Part shown: piece by piece, positions 45,894-59,815 of the stretch
How positions within the stretch are numbered: the first letter of the stretch is position 1
Layout: each line of letters starts with the position of its first letter
Assembly (NCBI RefSeq): GCF_017654505.1
Contig: NC_054559.1
Coordinates: forward strand, 16,436,370 to 16,500,369
Direction of reading: 5' to 3'
Length of the DNA stretch: 64,000 nucleotides
Source: Polyodon spathula
Taxonomy: Eukaryota > Chordata > Actinopteri > Acipenseriformes > Polyodontidae
The notes under the pieces: generated by a model
Database searches by the model: none
What the model saw: only the letters and a program-made list of their open reading frames with translations
What the model was told of the DNA's origin: nothing
Made by a program: the position numbers and the translations under genes

Positions 45894-48800
45894 ATTATTT
45901 CTTTATTTAGCACTAGAGCTGTTTTCAGTTAGCTTTCAGCTACATTCACTGCAGAAAATACTACTGCCAAGGCATTGCCATTCATTTCCTTATTGCTCAG
46001 CCTGAGTCTGTTCAGTTCTACAATATATTATTGAGCATGTGACAGTCCCAGCCTCACCAGACATCATGCAATGATGAAATCAAAGACAATGCCAAGACAG
46101 TTATATTTCTCAATGAAAAGCACCTGCCAATAATTTCAGTTGAGCTTTTGCTATTTATAAAATTGTGAACTAGTTTTGGGCTCAGCATAGGATTAATATG
46201 TAACATAGGGTTAATATATACTTGCCATTCATTGCAGTGCGTTTCTCGAATGTACTGTGTGTACAGCGCAATATTAACATTTTGCTGGTTGACCAACTGG
46301 TTGACCTATATTTATAAAATGTCTTGAAAAATTGCTAAAAAATAGTTTACACTGTGAATACAGTTTATACAGCAGAGCAGAGCTGATGTTCTATTCAGTT
46401 ATAGAACAGATTCTGTTGCATCACGCACAGCAATACAGAAACCCCCAGATGAGTCCCTGCAGTTGAAGAGGACTGTGGATTGATACGTCTGTGAGTCGGA
46501 CAGCAGGATCCCATTTAGCACTGCCCTTGAGTACTGCAGTCATTTTGAAAAGTTTTGCCCAGCACAGCCCACCTATAGTTAATTGGTTTGGGATTTTATT
46601 ACCTTGACATGCAGTGCCACCAAATGTTCAAATACTGTAAGTGCAGAGACTTAAAGGGAACAAGTTTCTGCCCTCCTGAACTGCATTTTCTACTTGAGTG
46701 GATTACATTTTAATGTGAATGTTCCTATAGTTTAGCTGCTGTCTGGCAACTTGTCAGTTTGTTTTCTTTCTGTTGGAGTGCTACACGATAGTCTAAGAGG
46801 AGCAATGCCTATCCGTGCGAAGTCTCCCCTGGCGATCCCAGATACCCTTCTTATGATGTTTACAGAGACTGGCCCGAACCGAGGGCACAAGAAATATAAA
46901 GCGCTGTTTCAATTCTGAGTATTATTATAGATGATAGATATTAGTTATTTTATTATATTTATTTGGGTATTTCTTTTATTTGTGGTGTAAGAGGCACAGA
47001 CATGCTTTACAATGATGCTCTTATCATGTCATCTTTCCAATAGTTCTTGGTTGGTTTAGTTCCAGTTTTCTCAAATTCTGTTAAAAGTTTTCATGTTTTC
47101 AAAAAAGTTGTTGTCACATCTCCCATTTCAGATGTAATTGCCATGAATAAAATAACAAAAAAAACAAACTTAGCAGTCTAAGCCAACACTTGCCTCAAAA
47201 TGAACAGAATTTACTCTCTTTCAACATCCTCTTCGTTTTCAGTAGCTGAGAAGTACAGTTCACCGAACTGCAGGCTTCATAGTGTGTGTGAAAATCATTC
47301 ACAAACAGCCTGCTAGAAGCACGCAGGGGATACTACATCATTGTAAAGAACATAAAGTGTTTTTGCCATACTGGGCTATGGAGATTTAAGTATGTGTTTA
47401 ACCTAGGACGTAATGACATTTTGATCAGGGGCCAGCAGTGGACAGTAACACAGTTACTGGTACATTAAACACTTCCTTCATTTAGCAGGTGTTTGTTTTT
47501 ATTTAGGGATGCGTCCACAAGGTTTTTTTACTCCTCTTTCAGGTGTACTTGTTACAGCTATAACCCTGATTTAATAAGCACAGAAGCCTGTTAAAGGAGT
47601 GCAGTGCCTTCACTTCATGATGTCATTGTTTGTCAATGCATTTAAATCTATGATGTCATACTATGGAAAAGGCAGCATTGTATCGGTTACCTACTGATTG
47701 CTTTCATCTGTCTGTAAATTTGCCAAAAATGTAAACTACGTGATGAAAAAATAACACAATGTTAGGGTTACACTTCAACCTATTATAGAATTATGGGCCA
47801 TTTTTTCAAAGTGTTTACCCCATACATTATTTATCTCCTATTTTTTGAAAGATGGAAACTCAACGGCAGTAAACAAACAGCCTGAGAGAGATAAGGAGAC
47901 CAGCAATCACACGGCTTACATGTTTGATACTAGTTTAGTAAAGTCAAGAGATGGTTTTCTCCTTTTCAAAAACAGGACTTAATTACAGAATGCTGTAAAG
48001 GCTTTAAAAACATGGCCCTATCTTCTTATTCAAGAATCAGTCAAAGTTATTAATTAAAAAGTGTAGTATGTAAACTTTGTGGCAGTAATGATCGTTCATT
48101 ATTTAATATAAGTGACAAAATATTTAGTGATTCATTATTTTACTGGGGAGATGTGACCTCCCTCTCTGGATTTAAAAAAAAAAAGCACACAGGGAAAAAA
48201 ATAACAGAAAAAACTGTGAAAAAACCAAACTGGGAAACTGCAGCAAGCACGACAAACGCTTTGGTAAAAAAAACCATCAAAATAGCATTTTGGCAACTGT
48301 TTAATTTTATACCCGTGCTATCCAACTACAGGTGATATTCTTATTGTTATATTATTATACGAGCTCTCTGGTACCTGCATGGAGAGTACAAACAAGCATC
48401 TGCTTTTATTTCTTTTGAATCAGAGTGCAGGAAAGGCCTCTTTTCAGTCCTGTATGGTTTCCTTTGGGAGATCTTGTGAAATGATGTGATTTTTTATTTT
48501 ATTTTTGCATTATGCTGTTGTATATAAATGCAATATATACTTTTAATAAGGTAGCAGTGCTTCCCTGCTGGACTTGCTTTGCCTGGGCTTTGGGAGCTGG
48601 CTGTCCTATAGTGGCCTGTTGGGGATGACGGCAAAGACACAAATCCAGACTCCCACCCCATCTCTCTTTCTCTCTTAGTAACATCCACTGTAATGGCTGT
48701 GCATTCACACTCAAAGCCAGCAGTGCAATGGAAAAGATCACCATGACCTCCACTATTATACACATGTGAAAATGACAGACTAACAAACAGGTCCTCAAAC

Positions 48801-49775
48801 ACACCCAGCTTCTGATCCCTTCAAACATGCAAAGTGGGGGCTAAAAATGAATAAGCTGCAGATGTATGTGGTGTCAAAACTGTAAACACAACCAGCATGA
48901 TATCCATTATGTAACTTGCCCTCTCCAGTGTTAACAGGTGGTTATGTTGTCCTTAACAGTTTGTGTGTCAACTGGGCAAGTGGTTCTTTAGATATAAGAA
49001 CTCTAAATTGTGATATACCGTACTATATACCCCCTCCACTGTATCCCCAGCAGGGATATGCATAACTCACTAGTTAGAATCCTGCTTGTGTTGGGTTGCC
49101 AATGTTGGGAGCGCTGCGTTAGCATTAGTGCTCCTGCAGGTTAGGGGAGGAAAATTGCCTTGTCTTAGAACACCTCATCGGGCTTCAGCGACCACTCACT
49201 TGCACCCCACGAGCTCAGGGTGGGATTTCCCAGGCTGGGCTCTAGCCCCCGGAGCTGAGAAGCTTGGTAACATCACTTACTTGTGTTTGGTGGAGGAGAG
49301 GAGGCCATTCACCTTCAGTCCTCGTGATCAGTAAATAATTTGCAGATGGGGGGTTCGATAGAGAGTCAGACATTTCAAATTGGGCAGACCACAAAAAAAG
49401 CAAGAGGGAAGAGAGTTCATTTTAGAAGCCAGTGATATGAGATATTTGAAGGGGAAAAAAATGTTATCCTGTAAGTCCCTGGGCAGAGTTCTGATCAGCA
49501 CGAGATGCCTGCTCTCATGCCAGCATGCAGGCAGGGCACAAACTGTAAAGCATCTTGTGTTTTAAATCTTTTTTTTCCCCAGGTTTGTTTGTTTTTTCTG
49601 TCTTTTTTTGTATCAACAAGAGATGATGTAACATTTGATTTTAGCAATAGTCTTCCTATTACAAATATACCACGCTCACGCATCCCGTGAATAAAGACAA
49701 GTCTGCTAAACAGTGATTTTTTAATAAATAAAAAAAAAGAAATGAAACTGCTGAAACCGATGTTTGTGCTCATTC
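45894..49775. other. Long non-coding stretch
   Basis: No gene, RNA gene or clear mobile element recognised. The segment at about 49080-49345 is richer in G+C and may be a repeat, but I found no second copy here to test that. Confidence 0.4.
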
Positions 49776-49930
49776 TTTGCATACAAAAGTGATTTGTCAA
49801 TCACCACAAAACCAGTCTGTAAAACTCCCATCTCCTCTCGGTTCCCAGTATCAAACTGGGGCTGCAGATGATTCCATCCGCTGTCTACAATCCAATCTGC
49901 AAATGAACACATTACACAAGATCAAAGATC
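49776..49930 (+). mobile_element. Dispersed repeat family B, copy 1
   Basis: It shares with 54062-54215 the order: AACCAGT, TCTCATCTC-like text, CCCAGTATCAAACTGGGGCT, GCAG, TTCCATC, TACAATCCAA, and a CATTACACAA end. The CCCAGTATCAAACTGGG piece is itself palindromic. Class unknown. Confidence 0.7.
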
Positions 49931-50526
49931 CCCTATTTGGGTTTTGTACGATATTATTTATAAATCAATTAATCAGTCTTTGAATCTGATTGTTAAGTGG
50001 AAAAAATATACAAGACAAAAATATCTAAATGATATTGAGTCTACATACAAACGATAGCTACTTAACTATACATGCTGCAGTAATGTTCTCACTCACATAT
50101 ATTCCCCCCAAAAGAAAATGAAAGCATAGTGGATGAGCTGGGCAGAATGATTGTGAGGTGGTAAATGGTTCAGAAGGAGCTGCAATCTCACACTGCCAGC
50201 AGTGTCTCAGCCCTGCAGAGCCCAGCGCTGTGAGGGTTAACAGCAGACCTGCTATGTCCAACAATCCGTCAGGCATGACAGTTTTCTGAATGGAAGCACA
50301 CAGACAGGCATTTTCTTTTTGACTTCTAATCTGACCTTCAATGAGGCAGAAGGGGAAAAAATTATCTCTCACCACATGAGGCGTCAGTGTAATTCATTCA
50401 TAACTGCAGAGTCATGGCTAGGAGCCTATTACACACCTCTTTCTGCCCCCCTCTGACACAATAATTACTTTCTCCCCCTCTTACTGCCTCTCCCACCCAT
50501 CCTCACCCCCCATCTCTCTATAAAAC
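49931..50526. other. Non-coding DNA between two repeats
   Basis: Nothing recognised. Confidence 0.4.
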
Positions 50527-50562
50527 CAGGGATAGAAATAAGACTCCCATTGCGTAGCAGTA
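50527..50562 (+). repeat. Solo terminal repeat of MITE family C
   Basis: AGGGATAGAAATAAGACTCC then CATTGCGTAGCAGT matches the ends of the elements at 50628-50801 and 62788-62960, but no matching second end pairs with it. It is a lone end beside a complete copy. Confidence 0.7.
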
Positions 50563-50627
50563 TTACCCTGTCTATAGTTTTGTGTGTGTGAGATAAGACT
50601 GGTAAAAAAAAGACAGAGACTATAGTA

Positions 50628-50801
50628 CAGGGGTAGACCTGAGACTCCCATTGCATTGCAGTTACCCCCATTTCAGGTTTTAAAACAAGCTTGATTAGCC
50701 GTAGTGTTTAGGTAACAAACACAGGTATGTGTTATTAAACTCATAGTAAAGCCAGAAACGGATCGAACTACTATGCAATGGGGGTCTTATTTCTGTCCCT
50801 G
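50628..50801 (-). mobile_element. MITE family C, copy 1
   Basis: About 174 bp with inverted ends (CAGGGGTAGACCTGAGACTC / GGTCTTATTTCTGTCCCTG). Its reverse complement aligns along its whole length with 62788-62960, sharing TTTACTATGAGTTTAATAAC and TAATCAAGCT. No coding capacity. CAGGG/CCCTG tips are hAT-like, but I see no 8-bp target duplication. Confidence 0.83.
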
Positions 50802-53041
<2,240 letters not shown>

Positions 53042-53203
53042 GTTATAGTATATATATATATCGTTGATCATTGCAGTACTCAAGTCATGTTCAATAAATA
53101 TAGCACTCCACCGGTAACTGAAGTCAATGGGATCAAGTTTGAATAAGTTAGTAACTATGTATATTTAGGACAGTTAGTTTCGGCAATGGAGAACCAAATG
53201 TGC

Positions 53204-53372
53204 GAAATCAACAGAAGAGCAAAAATGGGCTAGAGTGACTTTGGAAGATTAAGCATGGTTCTGAAAGAGAAGCTACCTTTATGCCTCAAGAGGAGAGTCT
53301 TTGACCAATGCATGCTGCCAGTGCTAACTTACCGATGCGAGACCTGGACCCTCAATGCAAAAATGACTCAAA
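53204..53372 (+). pseudogene. Fragment of an RTE-like LINE reverse transcriptase
   Basis: One frame encodes EINRRAKMG, a stop, SDFGRLSMVLKEKLPLCLKR and RVFDQCMLPVLTYRCETWTL. This is the thumb/C-terminal region of an RTE/BovB-type polymerase (pattern RVFDQCVLPVxTYGxETW, recalled). It is only about 56 codons, with an internal TAG; the right side runs into (TAA)n. Confidence 0.82.
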
Positions 53373-53403
53373 AATGACAGAGTATGGAAAGATGCATGCT
53401 GTG

Positions 53404-53410
53404 AATAATA

Positions 53411-53455
<45 letters not shown>

Positions 53456-53493
53456 TAATAATAATAATAATAAATAAATAAATAAATAAATAA
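53404..53493. repeat. (TAA)n/(TAAA)n microsatellite
   Basis: TAA units with single TAAA interruptions, changing to pure TAAA at the right. It follows the LINE scrap and may have grown from its A-rich end. Confidence 0.93.
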
Positions 53494-54061
53494 ACCTCAC
53501 TTTGGTTAGTGTTGCCAGGGTTGTGTAAGTATAACACATACACAAACAGCAGATACATCTTTCAACAATGAGTTCCTTGGTAATTGATTTTTTCCTCACA
53601 GCACTGAGCCACAAGTAGTCTCACTATCTGACAGAAGGAAATCGTTTATTAAAAAAAAAAAAAAAAGCTTAGGCATCAACATAAGTTCACACATGACAAA
53701 AAATGAGGGCGATGCAAAAAAATGCTTCTATAAATAACACCATCCACGAATTAGTCAACATAATAACAAGATGTGGTGCAGTGAGCGCCCATGCAACTCG
53801 GGCCAGACCCCCAGCACACAGCAATCTCCCTGCAAGACTGGGGAGAAGCGTTTGGGGATTCACTGTGGAAGGTGATGGATAATGGCACTGGAACCAGTCA
53901 GGCCCCCACAGGAGATTCTAGCCCCTCTGTAAAGCAGAGACTCACAATTCTGCCAAATCATAGCCTATGTTCATTGAACTTGAGCTAGATTGTAAACCCA
54001 GACTTCCATTGGTAAAAGTATAAGAAGCTATTGAATAAAACAACATTTCCATCTGCAGCCT

Positions 54062-54215
54062 GAAACCAGTGTGTAGAAATCTCATCTCATCCCCAGTATC
54101 AAACTGGGGCTGCAGCCGGTTCCATCTACAGTTTACAAACTACAATCCAACCTGAAACTGGTCATTACACAAAAGTGTATTGATAAATCAATTCACCAAC
54201 TGACAGTATAATAAA
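54062..54215 (+). mobile_element. Dispersed repeat family B, copy 2
   Basis: Same order of shared phrases as 49776-49930, around CCCAGTATCAAACTGGGGCT. Same orientation as copy 1, 4.3 kb away. Confidence 0.7.
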
Positions 54216-57010
54216 TTCACAGCCTTCATGTGCAGCCTACATTTTCTTCTGCGGTCAGAGATTAAAAGCTGCCTCTTGCCTCCTTTCTTGGATGCTCATT
54301 AGTCTACCAATCCTAACCGGGGCTGATTGAGAGTCCCAATTGAAATGGATTGGACAGGAGAGGGGAGGTGGGCTGTGTATTCTTACCTCAGGTTATAAAG
54401 CTATGCAAAGTTTCAGGCAGGAAACGAAATACACCTGCAAATAAGACTGTTTGATCGACCAGAATATCCTTGCAAAGTGTTTTGTGAACTGCAGACTTGA
54501 TTTCACTGACCAGAACAGGCTTTAAGTACTGACGTATATGAACCTATCGTTTCGGATGGTACTGTAGTATTGTTTTATATGGGGTGGGAGGGAATGCGAT
54601 TTTAGCATGCGAGCGCTCCCCGCACTGCAAAGGCGTAATGGAGATCTGAAACAAAGCACAGCGAAGCAGATGCAGCGTGCGAACAGCAAACTGCTTGAAA
54701 TAACGTATCTTTAACCAGCACGACGTTTGCAGTCTTTCTGAGTAGCTCTGTTACCACGGGCTTTATTACACGCGCTCCTGCTGCACCTTTTCAGGACTTT
54801 ACTGCCTGCTGTGGCACCCAGTCTTTGATTTCCTCATTCCAAGACATAACGTGATCTCCGGTGGCTGCACCTGCTCTGCGCTTCACTGCTGACATCTCCA
54901 CCGTCGTCCAGCGAGGTTCCTTGGGCTTGTTCTTGAATTGATGCCCTGAGCATCACACCTAGTTTTGTTTAGAGCAATAATACAATCACATAATATATAC
55001 AAGCCTTTTATCTGGTGTTGAGTCAGATTCCTTCCTTCACTGAAGCTGTTTGTTCCCTTCACAGAAGCTGGCATGCCCATGTATCTAAACTGGAACCCCC
55101 TGCGTGCATTGAAAGGTCACAAAATCACCCCGGGAAACAGAAGACCACTGTGTCGTCATGAGTCGTTAAGACTGGTCAGTGACGATCAGTTTAGTCCAGC
55201 ATCAGATACAATGACCCGGCTTTAATGGGGATCAAAAACTAGGACCTAAAATAGGCTCAGATTAGCCAGTCCTGCACATGAAGGGGGGGGGGCACAGCCA
55301 GGGCTGCAGAGCGAGAGCCGAGATGCAGGAGGTTACCTGGGTGATGTTAAGATCAATTGCCACAGTAGTTTGCCATATGCAGAACGGTTGTTAAATAAAA
55401 TGCGGTAAGACCTCAAAGTTTTGCCCGCGGTCACACTGTTTTCTGCAATGACATAATGTGCTGTACTAGTGTGTGTACGGGTAAGGGAATTCAAGTCTTT
55501 GCAACCTAATAGTGCTCCGTGCTTCCAGTCGCCGCTTTCATGCCATTTGATAAATCTCTATTTAATGCACGTTTATTCCACAATTTGGAAAAAAGTAAGA
55601 AATGATTGTGCCCTCGACCTGACAAACACAATGGAAACTCGGGGGGTTACTGAGTAGGGTTATATTTGACGTGACAAATTCGCAGGGGATAAATCATTTC
55701 TCAATGATTACATTTAACAACCAACTCTCTCAGAATGACCCAGCAGTAATTAATATGGCGAAACACGAGTCACTGCTGCTGTATTAGATACTGGGTCACC
55801 GGCCGTGACGCACGACTAACACCTGGAGCTTTAATACTATAGAATGCAGGTCAGGAATGCCATTGGTAAAATAAAAGAATTGCGCGTGCTATGAAGTGTT
55901 TGCTAAAGATGGCAGTTTTTTAATAGATTTTGTCCAAGCCCTAGATATCACGCTGCAGTGGTGGTACCGCAGAAAGCACTGCATCCAAAATACTGCAGTT
56001 TAATGCAGTAGAACTGCAAAAATACTGAGGTGTATTGTCCCCTCCCGACCGCGTCCGCTCTCCTCCCTCTACCCTCTCTGCCTCGCTCCTCCGGCTCTAC
56101 GTCCTCCAATGGACCAACTACAAATTTTCTATAGTTGAAACCGTGTCATCAAACGGGTGTATACGTTCTTGCACCCACAACAATTTTTATTTTACTTTAC
56201 GCCATTCTTCTTGAGTTTTCAAAACGAAAAACGCGGCCGCCAGTGGACAAAAGAAAAAAGTAACGTTTATGTATTTACACGACATGGATCACACACCATG
56301 CCCATTCCCACTTAGTTTTTTCTCATCCAGAAACGTTGGATTATCCACGAACGGCACGAAGGTAAGCCAGGCGCCGAAAAGTTACTACCGGAAACTTATT
56401 TAGGAGATAAATTAATAATACGTTGCAAAAAATAAAAAGGTGTTAAATGTAAACCTTTTTCCATTCTTCTACTAAACACCGCGGGAGCGCTTGTGGACTT
56501 TGTTTGTTTTACCTTTGAGCCCCCCCAATGATGACTCAGCCCCAATATAAAAAACTGGCACTGGTTTCCAAAAAAGCGGATCCCCTATTTTTTAGTAAAG
56601 AGTACTAATTGTAAATTGTGGTTGGAGAGGTGGGCGGGAAGTCTGTAACTGGCGGTCGTCATTAATTATACCGCTTTGGTGATCAGTGAGAACTTGATGA
56701 GACCCTTCGTGGACGAAATTGCCGATGACGAACACGACGACATAATCTATGCCCCAGTGGGCCGGCACTGCGTTGCTCTGATATTGGTTGGGGTGGGACC
56801 CCGCCCTCGAAATATTTTATGAAATTAGATATCTTACGTCCAGTCCTTACCGGTAACCCATTTTATTTTCTTTAACCGCGCACGAATACTTCACCCAACG
56901 ATTTCTTACACCCGGCAAACAAAAAAAATAAAATTTTTTTTTAACTTATCTCAAACACAAACAGGTTGGGATCTAATAGGTGCGACGCCACCACATATGG
57001 GCGTCTTTTC

Positions 57011-57063
57011 GTGACGTTTTAGGATATTTAGGGTTTTATGACGTCAAATTATATTTACGTCAT
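57011..57063. promoter_or_regulatory. Cluster of three CRE/ATF-like motifs
   Basis: GTGACGTTTT (57011), TATGACGTCAAA (57038, a full palindromic CRE) and TTACGTCATC (57056) occur within 53 bp. A perfect AP-1 motif, TGACTCA, is about 500 bp to the left (56532). No transcript start is evident. Confidence 0.45.
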
Positions 57064-57308
57064 CTTGTTGACTTTTGATTTATGACTCCACATAACCAAG
57101 TTATTCGGAAGAAAAAAAAACTGTAATGTATTATAGCAATTTGACAAAAAAATACTTATGATTTTTTAAAATTTCCTACAAATCTGGTGCCATGCTGCGA
57201 GGTTCGCTATACTGAAGAATAACTCTTTACATACAAACTGATGATTTTTATTTCAGCATAACTTTATTCCAAATATGATGTTTAGACGGTTGAAAATGCG
57301 TCGGTCCA

Positions 57309-58042
57309 CCTGTGACAACCTACCTCACACTGGGGTTGGTTGTCGCAGCGTATGTTCTTGCTTTTACAGTAGACAATAATGCAACATTTGTAGTTTTTTT
57401 TTTTTAATAACAACGTTTCTCATGTGTACAATGATAGAAAAAAATTGTATTTGTACTTTTTATGTGAACATAAAAAATACAGACCTATATATATTTGAAA
57501 TGTTGACCCATGCTACAAAATATTACCACAGCCTCCACAGAACCAGAGGACAAACAGTAAATAATTTAAATAAGCATTACAGGGTGACATAGCCCACATT
57601 TTGGTGTAAAAAAGTAGAAAGAAAAAATATAAGACTTCTTCCTATAGGATTTGCATGTGACAGCCAACTCCCAAAACTATGTGACAATCTGCCCCCAACC
57701 AGACTTTACATGATAATTTAATTCTCTCATTACTACCGGGTGAACCTACAGGTTTTGTTTTTACACCAAAAGATAGCCAGTATCTGGTTCTATTTAAATG
57801 GCTACCAGTTCAAACAAACTCCAATACTACTAAGAGTTATAACATAAATAACAAGATGTGGATTTTTTACTTTGGGTATGAAAAAAAGAAATATGTGCTA
57901 ACCTTTATGTTAGATGGAATTGACCTCAAATTACAAGATGGTTGACTTCCAGACAATAGAACACACATTTCAGTGTTAGCATCACCTGCCTGCGCCATCT
58001 AGTTTCATAGCTATGAGCACTGTGACAACCAACCCCGGTCTC
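57309..58042. mobile_element. Candidate TIR element with repeated GTGACAACC motif
   Basis: CTGTGACAACCTACCTC (57309) forms a near-perfect hairpin with GGGGTTGGTTGTCGCAG (57333-57349). The same motif recurs at about 57656 (TGTGACAGCCAACTCCC), 57680 (TGTGACAATCTGCCCCCAAC) and 58019 (TGTGACAACCAACCCCGG). The outer copies are inverted with respect to each other, as in a TIR element of about 0.7 kb. No protein inside. It contains TGCGCCATCTAGTTT near 57990. Boundaries are uncertain. Confidence 0.5.
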
Positions 58043-58049
58043 CCCCTAT

Positions 58050-58050
58050 A

Positions 58051-58127
<77 letters not shown>
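58050..58127. repeat. (TA)n microsatellite
   Basis: About 38 TA units just right of the candidate TIR element. Confidence 0.95.
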
Positions 58128-58130
<3 letters not shown>

Positions 58131-59559
58131 GCATATATTTAGAGAGATATTTTGCAGCACTGGAGCTAAATCACTGCGACACAAATTCTCTAGTCCGATA
58201 TTATAGATTTTTTTAGATCTTGCTGTATGTACTGGTGCTTTAAATTTAAGCTGCTGTTTATTTTATGCTTAGACAAGACTTGTCTAGTCTCGTGGGTCTT
58301 TCCAAGTAAACCCTTTAAATAAATAATTTAAAATAAAAATACGACATGCATTACAGTAAGAGTGTAGGCTATCCACAAAACATTCAGACATTTATTTATT
58401 TATTTATTTATTTATTTTTTTAATAAAGTATCCAATTTAGTTACAGACTCGTGAAACCTGTTACAACCCCCGATCTTTCCATTTTCATTCTGGATTACAG
58501 CACGTGTGGTAAAGGTATTTTGCAGCGCCTTGTTTTTCCAGACCCTCTGTGGTTCATTACAAATGTAATGTCTACAACACATTCATTACATAAGTTTGCA
58601 TTGCAGGTTTTGTAAAACGCTAAGAAATATACAGGTTAATGTGGACATGCAAAATTGACTCTGCAACGGGTTAATCACAGCAGGGAAACCCGGCTAGTGA
58701 TTGCAATCCCCCGCTGGGACAGCCAGAGCGGCCGCGCTTTCAGCTGCAGCTGTAGATCAGTGCCTTACCCGCGCTCGCAAGTCTTCGCTAAATAATTACA
58801 TCGTGCGAGAGCTGAATTCTGAAACACAGCTGAGAAAAAGCAACCCCGCCGCCTGCCTGTCCTAACCTCAGTTCTTCGATTTATTTCTCCTCAAACTAAT
58901 ATTCAACGACACAAACGTTTTCTGCAGCTGGTAATTTTGAACGGCAGGGTAATAAAGCTTATGTAAGATCACTGTTTGATTGATGTAAAAAACTGGAGTT
59001 TGTTATGATCAGCATGCGATTGCATTTAAACTTCATTCATTGTTGGGTTCTTAATTCAAGTAAATTAACCATGTTATTGTTTTCTTTGTCTTATAAGGAA
59101 TTTTAATGATTTAGGTCACATGAACCCCTTTCCCTAAAATCTTGTTGACCAGCATTCCAGTTGTTGAAACTCAGGACCTACTTTTTAAGCAGTTCAACAG
59201 TGTACAAGAACCCCTAACAGAATAGTCTGTTAAGAGACTGTCTGGGTCTGAGGCAAAAGTTGACAAAGTGCCCAGAAAGAGCGAATTGTTTTTTTTTTTC
59301 TGGGCACAAAAGCTAACATCATTCCCGAAGACAAACTGTTTGTGAGAGTCTGAGGAGTGCCAAATGCTTTTAATTTCAACCCCTATAACCACAGACAAAA
59401 ATACTGGTGTTGATGTCTTACAATGGTTCTGCAGCTGTCTGGAAGCTATACCAACGAACACGAAATGTAACCCAGCTTTGAGTGTCAAACCTAGTCTCCC
59501 CTAGCTTTGTCCCTCCTCTTGGATTTTTTTGGTAAGTCTATGCTCAGGTGCTTTGAATC
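58128..59559. other. Non-coding DNA with a small CpG patch
   Basis: (TTTA)n is present at about 58391-58418. About 58680-58860 is CpG-bearing, with GAGCGGCCGCGC (a NotI site) and CCCGCGCTCGCAAG; it could be a promoter or 5' exon. No coding sequence was recognised. Confidence 0.4.
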
Positions 59560-59815
59560 TGAGTTTAGGAGTTGCTGTTTGGTTTTAATTTCGTGTCATA
59601 GACAGGTATGTAATGCAGGCTGGATCAGCCGCTCTTTATATTAGCAAGCACCAGCGTCGTCTAGTGCATAGCAGTGTATTGCTAGAAAAAAAAGGAACTT
59701 GATCCAGTGGCATATCACTAGATGGTGCTGCTCTTATTTCTGTATACCTTTGCTGAGCTAGTCTAAGTTGCATATATCTATGGCACACAACTAATACTGA
59801 AGAGCAGCTCCTAAG
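59560..59815. mobile_element. Dispersed repeat family A, copy 2, palindromic (foldback) form
   Basis: The left half matches 44885-45050 (TAATGCAGGCTGGATCAGCC, CAGCGTCGTCTAGTGCATAG). The right half, read on the minus strand, repeats the start of the same unit (TTAGGAGCTGCTCTTCAGTA, then GCACCATCTAGTGATATGCC). Two units thus lie tail to tail, giving a foldback of about 250 bp. Confidence 0.68.

Larger units (their letters stand above)
53494..57307. other. Non-coding DNA with repeat B copy and a CRE-rich patch
   Basis: No gene found. A run of A is at 53651-53665, repeat family B copy 2 at 54062-54215, a G run at about 55285. A long patch (about 56040-57070) is less CpG-depleted than most of the window and has AP-1 and CRE motifs. 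A 40-codon frame there (56697-56822 region, MRPFVDEIADDEHDDIIYAP) has a protein-like look but no recognised relatives. Confidence 0.4.

Noticed and set aside
48153..48335. 60-codon Lys-rich frames on both strands
   Set aside because: A-rich composition explains them; no conserved motif.
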